Counted from the first letter of the stretch, positions 30,140 through 42,485 are shown. The stretch is DNA of 64,000 nt from Symbiodinium natans (GCA_905221605.1 CAJNDS010002412.1:286886-350885); one strand, 5' to 3'. Program-made: numbers and translations. Notes: generated by a model not told the origin, from the letters alone.

Positions 30140-30412
30140 CTGTGCTCATTTTCGAGCTTCAATCACTCGGCGTTGCGAAAACGTGGAAGGGACGTATACT
30201 TTCTTGACTGCAAGGGCTCTCGGAAAGCTTTGCTTCGTGCGTCGATCTGTTGGGTTTTGCAGCTTGCCCGTTCGATGTCGCGCTGCACGCCGCGCGTGCC
30301 CCCCCACGAAGTGTGGAACTGTCGCCGCCTTTGGGCCAATGGATCGTGCTCCGGTGAGTTCCAGACACTCGCAAGAAGCTAAGCTGCCCTGCTCCAAGTC
30401 TTTTAGCCTCAG

Positions 30413-30542
30413 GAAACCCTAAACCCTAAACCCTAAACCCTAAGCCCTAAGCCCTAAACCCTAAACCCTAAACCCTAAACCCTAACCTTAAAGCCCTGAC
30501 CCTAAACCCTAAACCCTAAACCCTAAAAACCCTAAACCCTAT
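30413..30542 (-). repeat. CCCTAAA array
   Basis: Three sub-blocks with a short break near 30485. Confidence 0.92.
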
Positions 30543-30929
30543 GGCCAGTCTACGTAACATAACTTTCAACAACATGTCGTCTGGGGGTTGTGCATGGAGA
30601 TGAAGCTCTTAGCTCCGCCCCCCGAGACCCTATGCGCCCGAAATGTAGCACCCTAAACCCTAAACCCCAAACCCCAAACCCTAAACCCTAAACCCTAAAC
30701 CCTAAACTGTAAACCTGAGCCCTTTGGGGCCTAGAGCTGGGACTACTGGCAAACCCTGGCTGTTCCGCTTCGGGCTGTAGGGCTTGGGTTTACGAAGCAT
30801 GGGGTCCGCAGCACCAAAGAACCCCTCATAGCCTCATAGCTGCAGCGGGCAGGGGTTTGGGGTTTAGGGTTTAGGGCTCTCAGAGTTTTCAATTTCAAAG
30901 GGTTCTAAGTGCTTCGAGTCTAAGGTGAC

Positions 30930-30977
30930 CTGCTTCAAAGCGGAGCAGCTGGCCTCCACATCTGCGGGGGCCCACAC
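30930..30977 (-). CDS. Isolated exon, unidentified
   Basis: 16 codons VWAPADVEASCSALKQ between a pyrimidine-rich acceptor (cgtctccactgcag) and CAG|GTCACC. Good splice sites, but no neighbour could be joined. Confidence 0.35.
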
Positions 30978-31240
30978 CTGCAGTGGAGACGAGCAACTCC
31001 GGAAGCCCTGTAATTATAACCCTAAACCCTAAACTCTAAACCCTACCCTAAACCCTAAACCCTGAACCCTAAACCCTAAACGCTAAGCCCTAAGCCCTAA
31101 ACTCTAAACCCTATGGGTTTTAGGGCACAGGGCTTTGCATTCGGAAGGTTTACAGGGGTTCAGGGTTTAGCGTCTAGAACCTCGGAAGCCCTGACTGGTC
31201 TGGGTTTCAGGAGCCCGCCATGGCATACGATCTAGGGTTT

Positions 31241-31360
31241 GTACCTTGGACCCTTAAGGTTGCACCCTTGGGTTTTGGGGACCCGAATTAAAGATCCCTA
31301 AGTTTAAAAAAAGGCTCGTATGCAGGGGAACCTTCAGGGGTACAACCGTAGGGGTACGAG
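31241..31360. mobile_element. Fold-back element family F
   Basis: GTACCTTGGACCCTTAAGG...GGGGAACCTTCAGGGGTACA...GGGTACGAG; related copy at 34337. Confidence 0.55.
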
Positions 31361-31581
31361 TCTAAATCCCTTGATGCGACTTTCGAGTTCAGCGTTCAAT
31401 TGCTCTCGGGGTTTAGGAGTTTGGGGTTTAGGGTTTAGGGTTTTGGGGTTTCGGGTGTTGGGGTGTAGGGGTTTAGGGTTTGGGGTTTAGGGGTGTGGGA
31501 ATGAGGGTTTCGGGGCTTAGGGGTTTGGGGTTTAGGGTTCAGTGTGGAACTGCAGAGGCCATATGGGGATGATGTTGACCA

Positions 31582-31809
31582 TTGCTTCCGCGCCTGCAAT
31601 ATCAGATCTTCCGGCCGTCAAACCCGGAATCTGGAGATGCTAGGCTGGACGCAGGGCGGCTGTTTAGCAGCTGCCTCGTCGACGAGGTCGATCCACCGCA
31701 CCCTCCCTGGCACCAAGGTTTTGTGCAATGCAGACCCTTCGGGTCGAGGGCTACGACTGCCTCGGCCAGCAAGAGCGCCTGCCGAATCTCAAGTCTTCAG
31801 AAGTTTTAG
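31582..31809 (+). CDS. Plus-strand coding-like island, unidentified
   Basis: Open for 75 codons, with RPSNPESGDARLDAGRLFSS, CLVDEVDPPHPPWHQGF and a stop at 31807-31809. A second plus frame of the island is also open. No homology recognised. Confidence 0.3.
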   Translation: MLPRLQYQIFRPSNPESGDARLDAGRLFSSCLVDEVDPPHPPWHQGFVQCRPFGSRATTASASKSACRISSLQKF

Positions 31810-32025
31810 GGTTTAGGGTTTAGGGTTTATTAGGTTCCGGGTATATCAACAACCCTCAACCCAACCCTAAATAAACCCAAAAAATCCTAAACCTTTGCTA
31901 CGCAAATCCCCGAAATTGAGGGATTTTGTGTCGCCTCCGTTAATGTGTCGGAAGTGGGGTTCCATAAGATGCGGGTCGTAGGGCTGCCGGCCCTTAGCTA
32001 TAACCGAAACCCCAAACCCTACAGG

Positions 32026-32115
32026 GGGTTTAGGGTTTAGGGTTTAGGGTTTAGGGTTTAGGGTTTAGGGTTTAGGGTTTAGGGTTTAGGGTTTAGGGTT
32101 TAGGGTTTAGGGTTC
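32026..32115 (+). repeat. TTTAGGG array, left of half element
   Basis: About 12 units; forms an inverted pair with 32181-32268 around the family A half element. Confidence 0.96.
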
Positions 32116-32121
32116 ATGGGG

Positions 32122-32180
32122 TTGGGATGTTCTCCCTGAAACTAACAGTCCTTAATAGGGATTGTAGTACCCCCGACGAG
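32122..32180. mobile_element. Family A left half, broken by a telomeric array
   Basis: TTGGGATGTTCTCCC...AGTCCTTAATAGGGATTGTAGTACCCCC, then the sequence switches to CCCTAAA repeats at the loop. A TTTAGGG array flanks the other side, so the half element lies between inverted arrays. Confidence 0.75.
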
Positions 32181-32268
32181 ACCCTAAACCCTAAACCCTA
32201 AACCCTAAACCCTAAACCCTAAACCCTAAACCCTAAACCCTAAACCCTAAACCCTAAACCCTAAACCC
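32181..32268 (-). repeat. CCCTAAA array, right of half element
   Basis: About 12 perfect units starting at the element's loop. Confidence 0.96.
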
Positions 32269-32381
32269 TGCTCAAAACCACACCCCGGCCTCCACATCAA
32301 CGCCCAACGCTGAGAGCTCCTCCCGTCGCTGGGCTTCTGCAGCCAGCGCCTCGGCCTGGCACTTGCAGGCACCAAGAAGTT

Positions 32382-32612
32382 GAGGGGTTTAGGGTTTAGG
32401 GTTTAGGGTTTAGGGTTTAGGGTTTAGGGTTTAGGGTTTAGGGTTTAGGGTTTAGGGTTTAGGGTTTAGGGTTTAGGGTTAGGGTTTAGGGTTTAGGGGT
32501 TTTGGGGTTTGGGGTTTAGGGGTTTAGGGGTTTAGGGGTTTAGGGGTTTAGGGGTTTAGGGGTGTAGGGGTTTAGGGGTTTAGGGGTTTAGGGGTTTAGG
32601 GGTTTAGGTGTT
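32382..32612 (+). repeat. TTTAGGG then TTTAGGGG array
   Basis: Heptamers switch to about 13 octamers near 32495. Confidence 0.96.
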
Positions 32613-33989
32613 TAGGGCTTGAAGTCCCGGAACTCAATTATTAACACCCCGTCAAGTAAGAAAAAGCAATCTCGAGGAACAGGTTTGAGTTTCAGGGTTC
32701 GCTTACTCGAAGAGGCCAGCCCTTTTGAAAACCGCTCCATCCCCCCACCCCCCCCACCCCCCCAACAAAAAACAAAAAAAACTAGAGCCCCTTTCAACCC
32801 AAACCCCTCTGCAATTGTGTTTTCGGCCCCCTGCCGGAGAGAACTGAATCATTAACGGCAAGTGAACCATCTAGGGTTTAGGGTGCCTAAACCTCAAGCC
32901 CTAAAGCCCTAAACTCCATACACCCTAAGCCCTATAGGGTTTAGGGTTTGGGGTTTAGGGTTTAGGGTTATGCCCCCTCAGAAACCCGAGCCCTTAACTG
33001 TCCAGAACTCTGCGGCTGTCGACCCCTCAGCCGGAAAGTTAAAACAGGCTTGGGTTAGGGTTTAAGGGCTTAGGGTTTAGGGTTTAAGGTTTAGGGTTTA
33101 GGGTTTAGGGTTAGGGTTTAGAGTTTGTCTCTGGATTTACAGACTCGCCCTTGCCGGCTCCCAGGGCCGTTTGTAGGGTTTGCAGGGTTTACAGTGTAGG
33201 GGCTCTGTTTACCCATGGTTGCTATTGGGCTAAACAACGTCGTGTTCACTAAGCGGTAATCATAGAATTAACTGGGTTTCGAATGAGAATTGGCCGGCAG
33301 CTGCGAGTTACATGGGTGCCCGGTGCTGTGGTTGGTGAAGTTAGAGGCGATTTCTAGTGGTTTAGGATTTAGGGTTTAGGGTTTAGGATTTAGGGTTTAC
33401 GGTGTAGGGTTTAGGGTTTAAGGTTTCGAGTTTAGTCCTCGTTTGTCGGATGTGTTTTGTGGGAAGAGGGTTGTTATTATTCTTGTAAATCAGATGCCCG
33501 GGGTTGAGGCTCAGGCCCCAGGACTTCTAGAGACTATAGTGCCCCAAGGCCCAAATACCTTTGTCTAGCAATATGTGCACAACAAAGATGTACAGGCTTT
33601 GTATAGGCTCTTATTCAGAAGGAAGAACGACTCCTGAACCAACTTGGGGTCTTGTGCTGTCTGGGTGATGAAGGATCTACCCAAGTGCGCTCCTTTCATA
33701 CCAATCGGCTGCTTAAACTAGGTCTTTCCGGCACCGCTGCACCCTTTACTACCGAAGCCTCAGCCCTACACCCCAAAACTTGGAACCTAAACCCTACACC
33801 CTACACCCTACACCCTACACCCTACACCCTAAACCCTAAACCCTAAACCCTAACACCCTAACCCGGGTCTCTCTGTAGACCCTAAAGTAGGTGCCCCGGC
33901 CGGAGGCAGTAGCAGCCGCGGCGTGGCCAGATCGGAAGGCATCCCCACGGCAGGGGGCAGCTTCTTAGCCTTCAAGGCTCTTGTCCCCC

Positions 33990-34093
33990 TAAACCCTAAA
34001 CCCTAAACCCTAAACCCCAAACCCTAAACCCTAAACCCCAAACCCTAAACCCTAAACCCTAAACCCGAAACCCTAAACCCTGAACCCTCAGCC
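33990..34093 (-). repeat. CCCTAAA/CCCCAAA array
   Basis: About 14 units. Confidence 0.94.
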
Positions 34094-34336
34094 CCCGGCT
34101 GGAGGCTTGTGGGTCGGAGCTTTTGGATTAGGGCAAGCCTTGGTTTAGGGCTAACCCTAAGCCCGATAAACCCAAAAACCCCATAAACCTTACATTTCCG
34201 ATTCAGGAATCTGGGTTTAGCGTTTAGGGTTCAGGGTTTAGGGTTTAGGGCTTAGGGTTTAGGGCTTAGAGGGTTTATAAGCCTTGTAAACTTTGAAAAA
34301 ACCCAAAAAACCCTGTCAACCCTATGCTCATGGGAC

Positions 34337-34468
34337 CCTACCTTGGACCCCTAAGGTTGTACCCTTGGGTTTGGGGACCCCTTCTCACGATTCCTAAAAC
34401 ATGTTAAGGCCATATTTGGAGCATATTGTGGGGAACCTTCTCAAGGGTGCAACCTAAGGGGTACAAGT
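34337..34468. mobile_element. Family F element
   Basis: TACCTTGGACCCCTAAGGTT...GGGGAACCTTCTCAAGGGTG...GGGGTACAAG. Confidence 0.55.
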
Positions 34469-34676
34469 CGTAATCGCTTGAGATTTGCATCCTACGCACC
34501 CTCAACCCTAGCAAGCCTACACACCCTGTAAACAGCATAGACCCTACGACACCCCATCCTGTAAACCCTCTATGAACCTTCTGAACCCTATGAACCCTCG
34601 GCGCCACCCAAGAATGAACTTGAGGATGGTGGTGTCGTGTCCCAGAGGGTGGTGGGTGATGCTTTGACTCAAGGCG

Positions 34677-34815
34677 TAGGGTTTAGGGTTTAGGGTTTAG
34701 GGTTTAGGGTTTAGGGTTTAGGGTTTAGGGTTTAGGGTTTAGGGTTTAGGGTTTAGGGTTTAGGGTTTAGGGTTTAGGGTTTAGGGTTTAGGGTTTAGGG
34801 TTTAGGGTTTAGGTC
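34677..34815 (+). repeat. TTTAGGG array
   Basis: About 20 perfect units. Confidence 0.97.
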
Positions 34816-35442
34816 TTAGGGCTTCGGGTTCATGTTTTGGGCAGCTCTTGCAGATTAGTCCCTTTTAGGTTAGGGGGTTCAGAGTTTCGGGTTTGGGCTT
34901 CACTCTCTTCACCGCAGACCACACAGGTAAACAGCAGGATGCTACCCTGGACTGGTCTTAACAAGCGTCGACTCACAGCAAGCCCTAAGCCCTGAACCTG
35001 AAGCCTGAATCCCTGATCCCAAACCCTGAACAGGGTTTAGGGTTTAGGGTTTAGGGTTTAGGGTTTAGGGTTTAGGGTTTAGGGTTTAGGGTTTAGTTTA
35101 ATGCACAGCCGCCTTCTGCGGCGGAAGCGCAGGAAGCCGTAGTCGCAGCGGGTTCTTAGTTGCAGTTGCCATCCCGACAGGAGGACTTCCTTGACCCCCG
35201 CCAAAGCGACACTCTGCACCTCTGAAATACGAAAGCTTCGGACTTTTAGGGCGTACATGCTTGGCTAAAAAAGGTCTGCAGGGTGCTAGGCCCAAACTCG
35301 TAAAATCCGAAGCCCGACCCTACAAACCCTTATCCCGAAACCCCATAAATCACTCCAACCCGCAAACCACCACCTCCATATATACCTCCATGCCTTCACC
35401 ACGTGGTCGGAGGACCAGCCCTTCCGTCATTGCTAGAGGAAA

Positions 35443-37018
35443 TCAGCGAACAGAAGGATGCCTTTGGCGATGAGCGCGTACATGGTCGCGCACAGCTTCC
35501 ACATCCGTCCCGCCTCCAATCCGAGCCAAAGCCAGCCGCGTGCACTCTTTGCCCACTTGGGACAACGGCGGCACGGTGTGCTTGTTCGGAAAAACTTCAA
35601 CGAGTTCGCGTGACCGAGGCGGGGAGAAGCCCCTGATGATTCAAGGGATGCACATGACCCTTCCCCACCCACTCCCCCGTTCACAGCAGCAACTAGGTTT
35701 TCGCTGTAGTGCGGCGATCCCCTTGTATCCCCCGAAAGGGTTTAGGGTTCAGGGTTTATAGGGTATAAGGTTTAGGGTTTAGGGTTTCGGGTGATTTAAA
35801 ACACTGACAGTGTGAAGAAGACCACCCCGAGAGGAGCTGACTGAAATCGAAGATTCAAGGCGAACTCGTGAAACTGTAGCGAGGCCATACCGCTCAGAGA
35901 CACAAAGTTTCTCTCATGCCAACCCTAAACCCGAAGCCCTAGACCCTAAACCCCCAAACCCCCCCCCCCCACCCTCCCCACGCCCAACCAAAACAGAAAG
36001 ACTACACTCCGTTCGTTGAAGCTTGGTCCTTTGGACTTGCAGTTTCTAGGATCTACCGAGATTATAGGATCTAGGGTAGGGTCTCATCTGCTTACAATAT
36101 CTTGAAGGTGCGTGGGGGGTACCGCGATTTCGAAGAGTACCCATATCCCTTTGCAATCCCCCCCCCCCCCAGAAGCTGTTCCTAGTCGTGTTTTCGTGGC
36201 CAGGAGGGTGGAGGCTCCGACGGGGGCCGGGAAAGGGGGCAAGGCTTACGGGTTCAGGGCGGGGTTTTGGTGTGTTGCCTCTAATTCCTACGCCCGAAGC
36301 CCTCAACCCCGAAACCCCGAAACCCGAAACCCTAAACCCCAAAGCCCCTAAACCCTAAACCCCAAACCCCTGAGCCCCTAAACCCCTAAACCCCTAAACC
36401 CCTAAACCGCAAGCCCTAAACCCTAGAAGGTTTGATGGCCTCAGGGTTCGATGCTTTCTGGCTTTCGGGCGCAAGGCTCTAGAGCTTTAACTCGCCAGCC
36501 CAAGGTGAGTCTGAGACCCGCACCAAGGCCTGCCACAAGCCGGAGGCTCCGGGTTTGGGATGCGGGGTTTGGGCTTAGGGTTTAGGGTTTAGGGTTTCGG
36601 GTTTAGGGTTTAGGGTGTAGGGTTCAGGGTGTAGGGTTTAGGGTTCAGGGTTTCGAGTTTAGGGTTTGGGGTTCAGGGTTGAGGGTTCAATCCAGAATCT
36701 CTTCTCCACCTCCAGGTCCCTAAACCGTGTAAGCCCTAAAACCTGAGACCCTAAAGCGGCATGACAGGGTTGAGGGAATCTCGGGCAGGGCCCATGCCTG
36801 CACACGCAAGGGCTTAGGGTTCTGGGCATACTGAACCCTAAACCCTACAGGACACGCAGTAGTCCCCTCCCCCTAACCAAAAAACACCCCGCAAAGAACT
36901 CCCTGGCCCCCAAACCCAGTCGCCCCTCTGAAATCTCTACAGAGATGGGTGGGGGGCGGGCAACCCTGCTAGCCCTAAGGCTTTAAAAGCAAATACAAGG
37001 ACGGGCTGCTTGGAAAGA

Positions 37019-37053
<35 letters not shown>

Positions 37054-40000
37054 ACTAAAACAACTTTGAGGATTTTGACGGATTTTATACGACGGGGGTA
37101 GGGCGGGGTCTGAGGTTATCTAAGGGACTGGGGATTACAAACAGCACTTCCCGACGTTGGGGGTCCCTTTGCCTTCGGAGGGAGGGATTGGAGGCATCTA
37201 GGTACACCCGTCTAGGTACACCACCCCAAACCCTAAACCCGCCAAGACCTTCAAACGCTCTGAATTCCTGCCCGAACAACTAGGCCACTACACGCTCAAC
37301 CCCACCTAGGCGTGAAACAGCGGGCCTGAAACCTCCAACTCGAAACCGACTTCGCAAAACGTTTGAACCGCCAAGCGCGTGAATGTAGAGGATTTAGGGT
37401 TGGATTTCTCTAGGGGCTCTAAGGCACCTAACGAAAGGCCCCTAAAGCCGCTACAGTAAACTCCCAAAAGGTTGGAGCATCCTTGTCCCCATACCCCCAA
37501 AAGGTATACTAGGCTGCAATCATCCTTAAACCATGTTCCCACTTTCTGGAGTTTACCCCTAAACCCTAAACCCGGTCCTAAACACTAAACCCTAAACCCT
37601 AAACCCTAAACCCTAAACCCTAAACCCTAAACCCTAAACAAGGTCCTAACACCCAAAGGGCCCTAAACCCGGCCTCCGGATCAGCGCCCAGCTCGAGCGC
37701 TTCGGCCAATAACTCTGACGCCCCTGTGAAGGACAGGGCAGGGGTTGGGGTTTGGGGTTTAGGGTTTAGGATTTATAGGGTTTAGGGTTGAGGGTTTAGG
37801 GTTTCGGGTTTAGGGTTCAGGGTTCAGGGTTTAGGGCTTAGGGTTGAGGCGACTGTCAGGAGGGAGAGCGAGGCAGATGCGGGGGGCGAAGGGGATTCTG
37901 TGCATCGATCCCTTAGAAGTTCAGATCACAATGTCAGCATGTGAAGTAGGGTTTATATTTCTTGTATCCCCAAAAGGACACCCAATATATACACCCACCA
38001 ATACTAAAAAGGAACCTTCTATGCACTCACCAAAACAGTAATATAAACACTGCTTCATGTCGGTTCCCTGGGTGAAAATCTCACGGAGTGTGCTGATGAT
38101 GCGACCTGTAGTACAAGACGGGCTGGTTCTTAGCAGGGAATAAGGGAGTGAGGTACCATCCCTTAGCAGGGTCATTATAGGGCCCTGATTCTAATTCCCT
38201 CATTCCCTACAAAAAACCAGAGAGAAGAGAACACGCATAGATCATTTGTGAGGCAATGGCCCCTGTGCTTGAAACCGCAACCACAAACCTTGCGAAGGCG
38301 AAGGCATCGGCTAAGCCCTTGTGTCTCCCCTGCAACGAGCACTTCATGGAGAATCTCCAGCTCGCGCTTGCATCCTATTCAATACAGGGTCCTTAAGGGC
38401 CTGATGAACTCTTAATAATCCTAAACCCTAAACCCTAAACCCTAAACCCTAAACCCTAAACCCTTTCGCTTTACGAGTCGTGCCCTTTCAAAAAGTCCCG
38501 CCGATGCACCTGGCGGCGCATCTGCAGCAGCCGATGCCAGGGCAAATGGGATCTCCTGGCATGACCCAAAAACGCACACAACAGTTTAGGGTTTAGGGTT
38601 TAGGATTTAGGGTTTAGGGTTTAGGGTTTAACCGTGGTCCCTTTCGGGGCTTCTGTTGTAATAGAGACTTGCTTCTCAAGAAGAGCTTAAAATGTAGGCC
38701 TTTGGTTTGGAAACAAAAGACGGACTCTGAACCGCAAGACCCTTACAAAGAAGCTGGTGAATCTGAGCCTCAGGGTGTCCCTAAACCCTAAACCCTAGAT
38801 GGTCCTCGCTGCCCTAAACACAGTGAATCATTGAAATCCTAAAGTCACCTAAACCCTAAACCGTAAACTCTACACCCCAAGACCTAAAGGGGGGGGGGTC
38901 CATGCGCTTAAGGTAGTACGTCCACAGCCCAAACCGTAGAAGTCTGCTAACCTTGAACCTCACAAACCCTAAGCCCTAAACCCTTAACCCTAAACCCTAA
39001 ACCCCAGCAGCGCCAAAGGGGCAACAAACTCGGGCTAGGGCTTATGCATTCCCTTTTGTGCAGAAAATCACTACAGTCACTACATTAGGGCACGTTGCCC
39101 TCGAAACCCAGACCCTTTACATCTTTACATCTCCAAACACCAGAGAACCTGGGATGTTCCCCCCTCATACCAACAGTCCTTGATAGGGATTGTAGTACTT
39201 GTAATCCCTATTAATTACGGACTAGAAGGGGGAACATCCCAACCCATCAGGCCCCTAATCTGTAGAAGCCAAACCCGAACCCTAAACCCTCTAGGCCCAA
39301 GAGTAACCTAAGTTAAGGAACAGAACGGGTACCCTTCGTGGTGTTTACAGGGGTTTATCAGGGACCTTAACCCTAACACATGGGAATGAGGGCCTACTTT
39401 GGGTCCGAACCCTAAAGGCGCGCAAACGTGGGCGGCGCGCTGCAAGAGGGGCCAGGGCAGGGCTCGAGACGCAGATCTGCAAGGAAGACCTCCGGCGATG
39501 CGGGTTTAGGGTTTAGGGTTACTTTCCTCCAACCCCTTTCACCACGCCCCGCCTTCCCCCCACACCTCACCCCCACAGACTCCCCCCCCCTCCCCCCCTA
39601 CAGCCCCCCAGAATAAAAATGGCAGAGGCCCTACTAGGATTCCCTCGATCCCTGCTAGCCAACATGAATGAGGCCATCCTCCGCCGCACGAGCTTTCGAC
39701 GCGGAACCGGGATTTCTAGGGTTTAGGGTTTAGGGATTTGGGTTGAGGGTTTAGGTTTAGGGTTTACGGCCTTGAGTTTATAGGGGCTTTGCGGCTGTGG
39801 GTGTACAACTACTAGGGTTTAGTGTGGCAAAGCTGATACTATAGCTGAAACCCTGAACTTCGCACTTCCTGCTTCGGAATATTCAGGTATCTTTACAGAA
39901 AGGGCTTCCAAAAAAGGGAGCCGCGACCATCGGAAATCCATGTAAGTGCTGAAACCTAAATACTCATATGAAAGATGCCCTTAACCCCAAACCCAAACCC

Positions 40001-40177
40001 TAAACCCTAGACCTTAAACCCTAGACCCTAAACCCCCTAAACCCTAAACCCCAAGCCCTAGCCCCTAAACCCTACACCCTAAACCCTAAACTTCAGAAGC
40101 CTCCAGAGGCGGTACCGCATCTCAATCGGCAGCCGCTCGTGGACGAAGCTGAAGAGCTCGGGCCAGGAGAAGTTCCT
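35443..40177 (-). CDS. Unidentified protein, four 3' exons ending at 35443
   Basis: Exons: 40111-40177 (RNFSWPELFSFVHERLPIEM.., acceptor cttgag, GC donor), 37674-37723 (ASELLAEALELGADPE, acceptor tccttcacag, GC donor), 36492-36529 (ALVRVSDSPWAG, acceptor gtggcag, GT donor), 35443-35632 (GFSPPRSRELVEVFPNKH.. to ..QRHPSVR stop). They add to 345 bases, 115 codons, in phase. Third positions of the first exon are almost all G or C. No family recognised; the last 60 residues are rich in Arg and His. The 5' part is not found. The model rests on phase, splice sites and composition. Confidence 0.5.
36298..36428 (-). repeat. CCCGAAA/CCCTAAAC array
   Basis: Mixed variants, including CCCCTAAA octamers. 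Confidence 0.88.
37023..37050 (+). repeat. Poly-C tract (about 28)
   Basis: Uninterrupted C run; its true length is likely to be uncertain in any assembly. Confidence 0.9.
38123..38220. mobile_element. Fold-back element family B
   Basis: CTGGTTCTTAGCAGGGAATA...TCATTCCCTACAAAAAACCAG. The second copy is at 60045. Confidence 0.6.
38256..38396 (+). CDS. Short plus-strand ORF or first exon, unidentified
   Basis: ATG to TAA, 46 residues: MAPVLETATTNLAKAKASAK, then PLCLPCNEHFMENLQLALAS. Has one C-x-x-C pair. May be spliced at the GGTCCT near the end. Confidence 0.3.
   Translation: MAPVLETATTNLAKAKASAKPLCLPCNEHFMENLQLALASYSIQGP
39150..39241. mobile_element. Family A element (92 bp)
   Basis: TGGGATGTTCCCCCCTCATA...TAATCCCTATTAA...GGGGGAACATCCCAA. 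Clean fold-back; flank duplication not visible. Confidence 0.78.
39291..39408. mobile_element. Fold-back element family E
   Basis: CTAGGCCCAAGAGTAACC...GGGCCTACTTTGGGTCC. The inverted ends read TAG(A/G)CCCAAGAGTA in both orientations. Confidence 0.6.
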
Positions 40178-40187
40178 CTCAAGGGCA

Positions 40188-40440
40188 GGTTTAGGGTTTA
40201 GGGTTTAGGGATTTAGGAGTTGAGGTTTTAGGGGTTTAGTGGTTTAGGGGTTAGGAGTTTAGGGGTTTAGGGGTTTAGGAGTTTAGGGTTTAGGGGTTTA
40301 GGGGTTTCGGAGTTTTCGGGGTTTGGGGATTTAGGGATTTAGGAGTTTAGGGTTCCGGAGTTTTCGGGGTTTAGGGCGTTTGCGAGGTGTAGGGATTTTA
40401 GGGGCTTAAGGAGTTAAGGGTTTTCGGGGGTTTGTGGCAT
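40188..40440 (+). repeat. Degenerate TTTAGGGG array
   Basis: Octamers with GGAG and TTTCGGGG variants. Confidence 0.85.
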
Positions 40441-41337
40441 GGACCTGTACGTATTGATTGGCAATTCCTTTGAATAAATGCTTTCCTACTGGAACAGTGA
40501 CTGTGCCAGTACGCTAAACCCTAAACTTTAAAACGCCTGTTTGGGGAGTTCAGGCAGTCCCCTCATGGGTTGACTAAGATTTCTCAGAGTGTACGAGGGC
40601 TTCGGGGTTTAGGGTTGCTAAGGCTTGGCGGTCTGTGAGGCTGCACTGACGCTTTGGGGGTTACCGCCTAGCGATCTAAAAGTTTCGGGATGAGGGTTTA
40701 GGGTTTAGGGGTTTCTCTGCTGTGTTGTGAGAACTTGTCAATCTTGAACTCTATAATGGCTATGTTTCCACCCCGAAGCCTAAAGGATCCAAACGCTCAA
40801 CCCGGCAGGTTTGGTGTTTAGGTTTAGGGTTTTAGGGTCTAGGCTTTGGGGGGTGCAGTGCCAGTGTTAGGTCGGGCGCCTTGTGGGGCCTTCAGGCCAC
40901 CAAGGCAACTCTGACGAGCTTGTCACACCATGGGAGCATCGCCTCTTTCTCACAGACTTGGAGAAGTTGTCGCGCCATCTGGAATCTCGCGCTCGTGGTC
41001 TCACTCAGAAAACAACCCTGAGCGAGCTGAAGGTGTTTCTCGCGAAGGGTTGAGAAAGCGGTCAGAGTCGCCACAAATTAGAGCGCCCGACTTCAGCAGC
41101 TTGGCGATCAGGCTTCCAGCCTGAGCATGGACCTTGTGCAAAAACCATGAAATTTCAAAATAATCTTCGGATTTTATGAAAACTGAAAAAATGGTCCCAA
41201 CTTCGCAGGGCCTCCCGGCCCTATAGTACGTAGAAGTCCTACGTGCTTGGGGGGGGCTCAGAATTTAGGGGTTTTCGGGGCTTAGGGGTCTAGGAAGTTT
41301 GGGGATTTAGGGGTTTGAGAGGTTTAGGGGGTATTCG

Positions 41338-41438
41338 TTGGGATGTTCCCCCTGATACAAACAGTCCTTAATAGGGATCAGAGTACCCCCTACTATAATC
41401 CCTGTTGAGGACTGCGAGTAGAAGGGGGAACATCCCAA
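41338..41438. mobile_element. Family A element with 8-bp duplication
   Basis: TTGGGATGTTCCCCCTGATA...GGGGGAACATCCCAA, flanked by ggtattcg and ggtattag (7 of 8 match). Confidence 0.82.
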
Positions 41439-42384
41439 GGTATTAGGGGTTTAGGGGGTTAGGGCTTTGGGAGGTTTAGGAGTTTAGGGGTTTGCATAAA
41501 GACCCTTTTCTACATCGGGCTAAGATTGGCTCAAAGCTTCGTGCTCCGTTAAGGCATGCAGGCTTGGGGTGTAGGGTGTGTAATTAGGGTGTAGGGTTTA
41601 GGGTTTATATAGGGTTTGGGGTTAGGGTTAGGGTTTATATTTTGACGTAACTCTTGCTTTGCGTCGTGTGGAGCCAACGGTGAGACCCGGATGTGCGTAA
41701 AGGTAGACCCGGCTAGGCTCTTTTCAACTTAAGGTGATTTGTGTAATGTAGGGGTCGGAATAATTGCTAAAAAATATTCCTTTATGGTTCCTATAAAACC
41801 CCCAAACTCTATTCCAATTATTAAGGCCCCTATAGTCGCGCAGTTGTGGCTTCTTCATACATTGGCAACGAAGGTGAAATGCATGAACTTTGTGAACGAA
41901 GTACAACAAATAAGTTCAAGAGCGCTTTGAAGCGCATGACCAAAAAGGCCATGTCAAACTAAGCGAACTAAATTTATAGCTCGTCTCACTCTATGCGGTT
42001 TTCTGAAAATGAAATCAATCGGTTTCGAAACGTGACCGATGCAATACTGACATACTGACTTGGAGGATTGAACTATAACCCTGCAATGGTGCTTAGGGCA
42101 GACCCTGCAGGGCAGAGGGTGCTGTGTAGGGCCTTAAATCCTATACAGGGTAGTACAGGGTTTAGGGCTTAGGGCCACTCAGGTCCTGAAGAGGCAGCTT
42201 CTAGTTGCGCCTCGGTCAGAAATCCTAAGCCCCAAAACCTAAAGACCATATCTTTGCTTCAATTGCTCTCTAGGAAGCTACAGGCCAACACTGCAACACT
42301 GCAACTGTACATCCTCAACCCTAAGCCCTAAATCCTGAACCCTGAACACTGAACCCTAAACCCTAAACCCTACACCCTGTTGAG

Positions 42385-42484
42385 GTACGGCAAGCCTGAG
42401 CCAGCGCGTCTGCCCATCCTCGTTGCTGGGGAGAAGGACACCCCGACGCCACAAGCCACCTCGGTGGCTGAGAGCTCTTGGGAG
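42385..42484 (+). CDS. Plus-strand exon, unidentified
   Basis: AG|G acceptor (gttgag) and GTAGGG donor enclose 33 codons: YGKPEPARLPILVAGEKDTP.., ..SVAESSWE. Small possible continuations follow at 42608-42657 (KCSRSPTPMAERRAVS) and 42804-42848 (PYVMAFQRLCPHTYR) in compatible phases. Confidence 0.35.
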
Positions 42485-42485
42485 G

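Larger units (their letters stand above)
30140..35442. other. Between the sirtuin 5' end and the next gene's stop
   Basis: 30146-30397 is open on both strands (83 codons minus) with no family. Arrays dominate from 30413 to 35100. Coding-like minus islands without links: 32281-32363, 33900-33985 and 34600-34676. Confidence 0.5.

Noticed and set aside
30146-30397. 83-codon minus ORF as a gene
   Set aside because: Opposite strand is open for similar lengths; no motif, no link to neighbours.
40890-41125. A definite gene in this island
   Set aside because: Three frames on both strands are equally protein-like; I could not decide which, if any, is coding.
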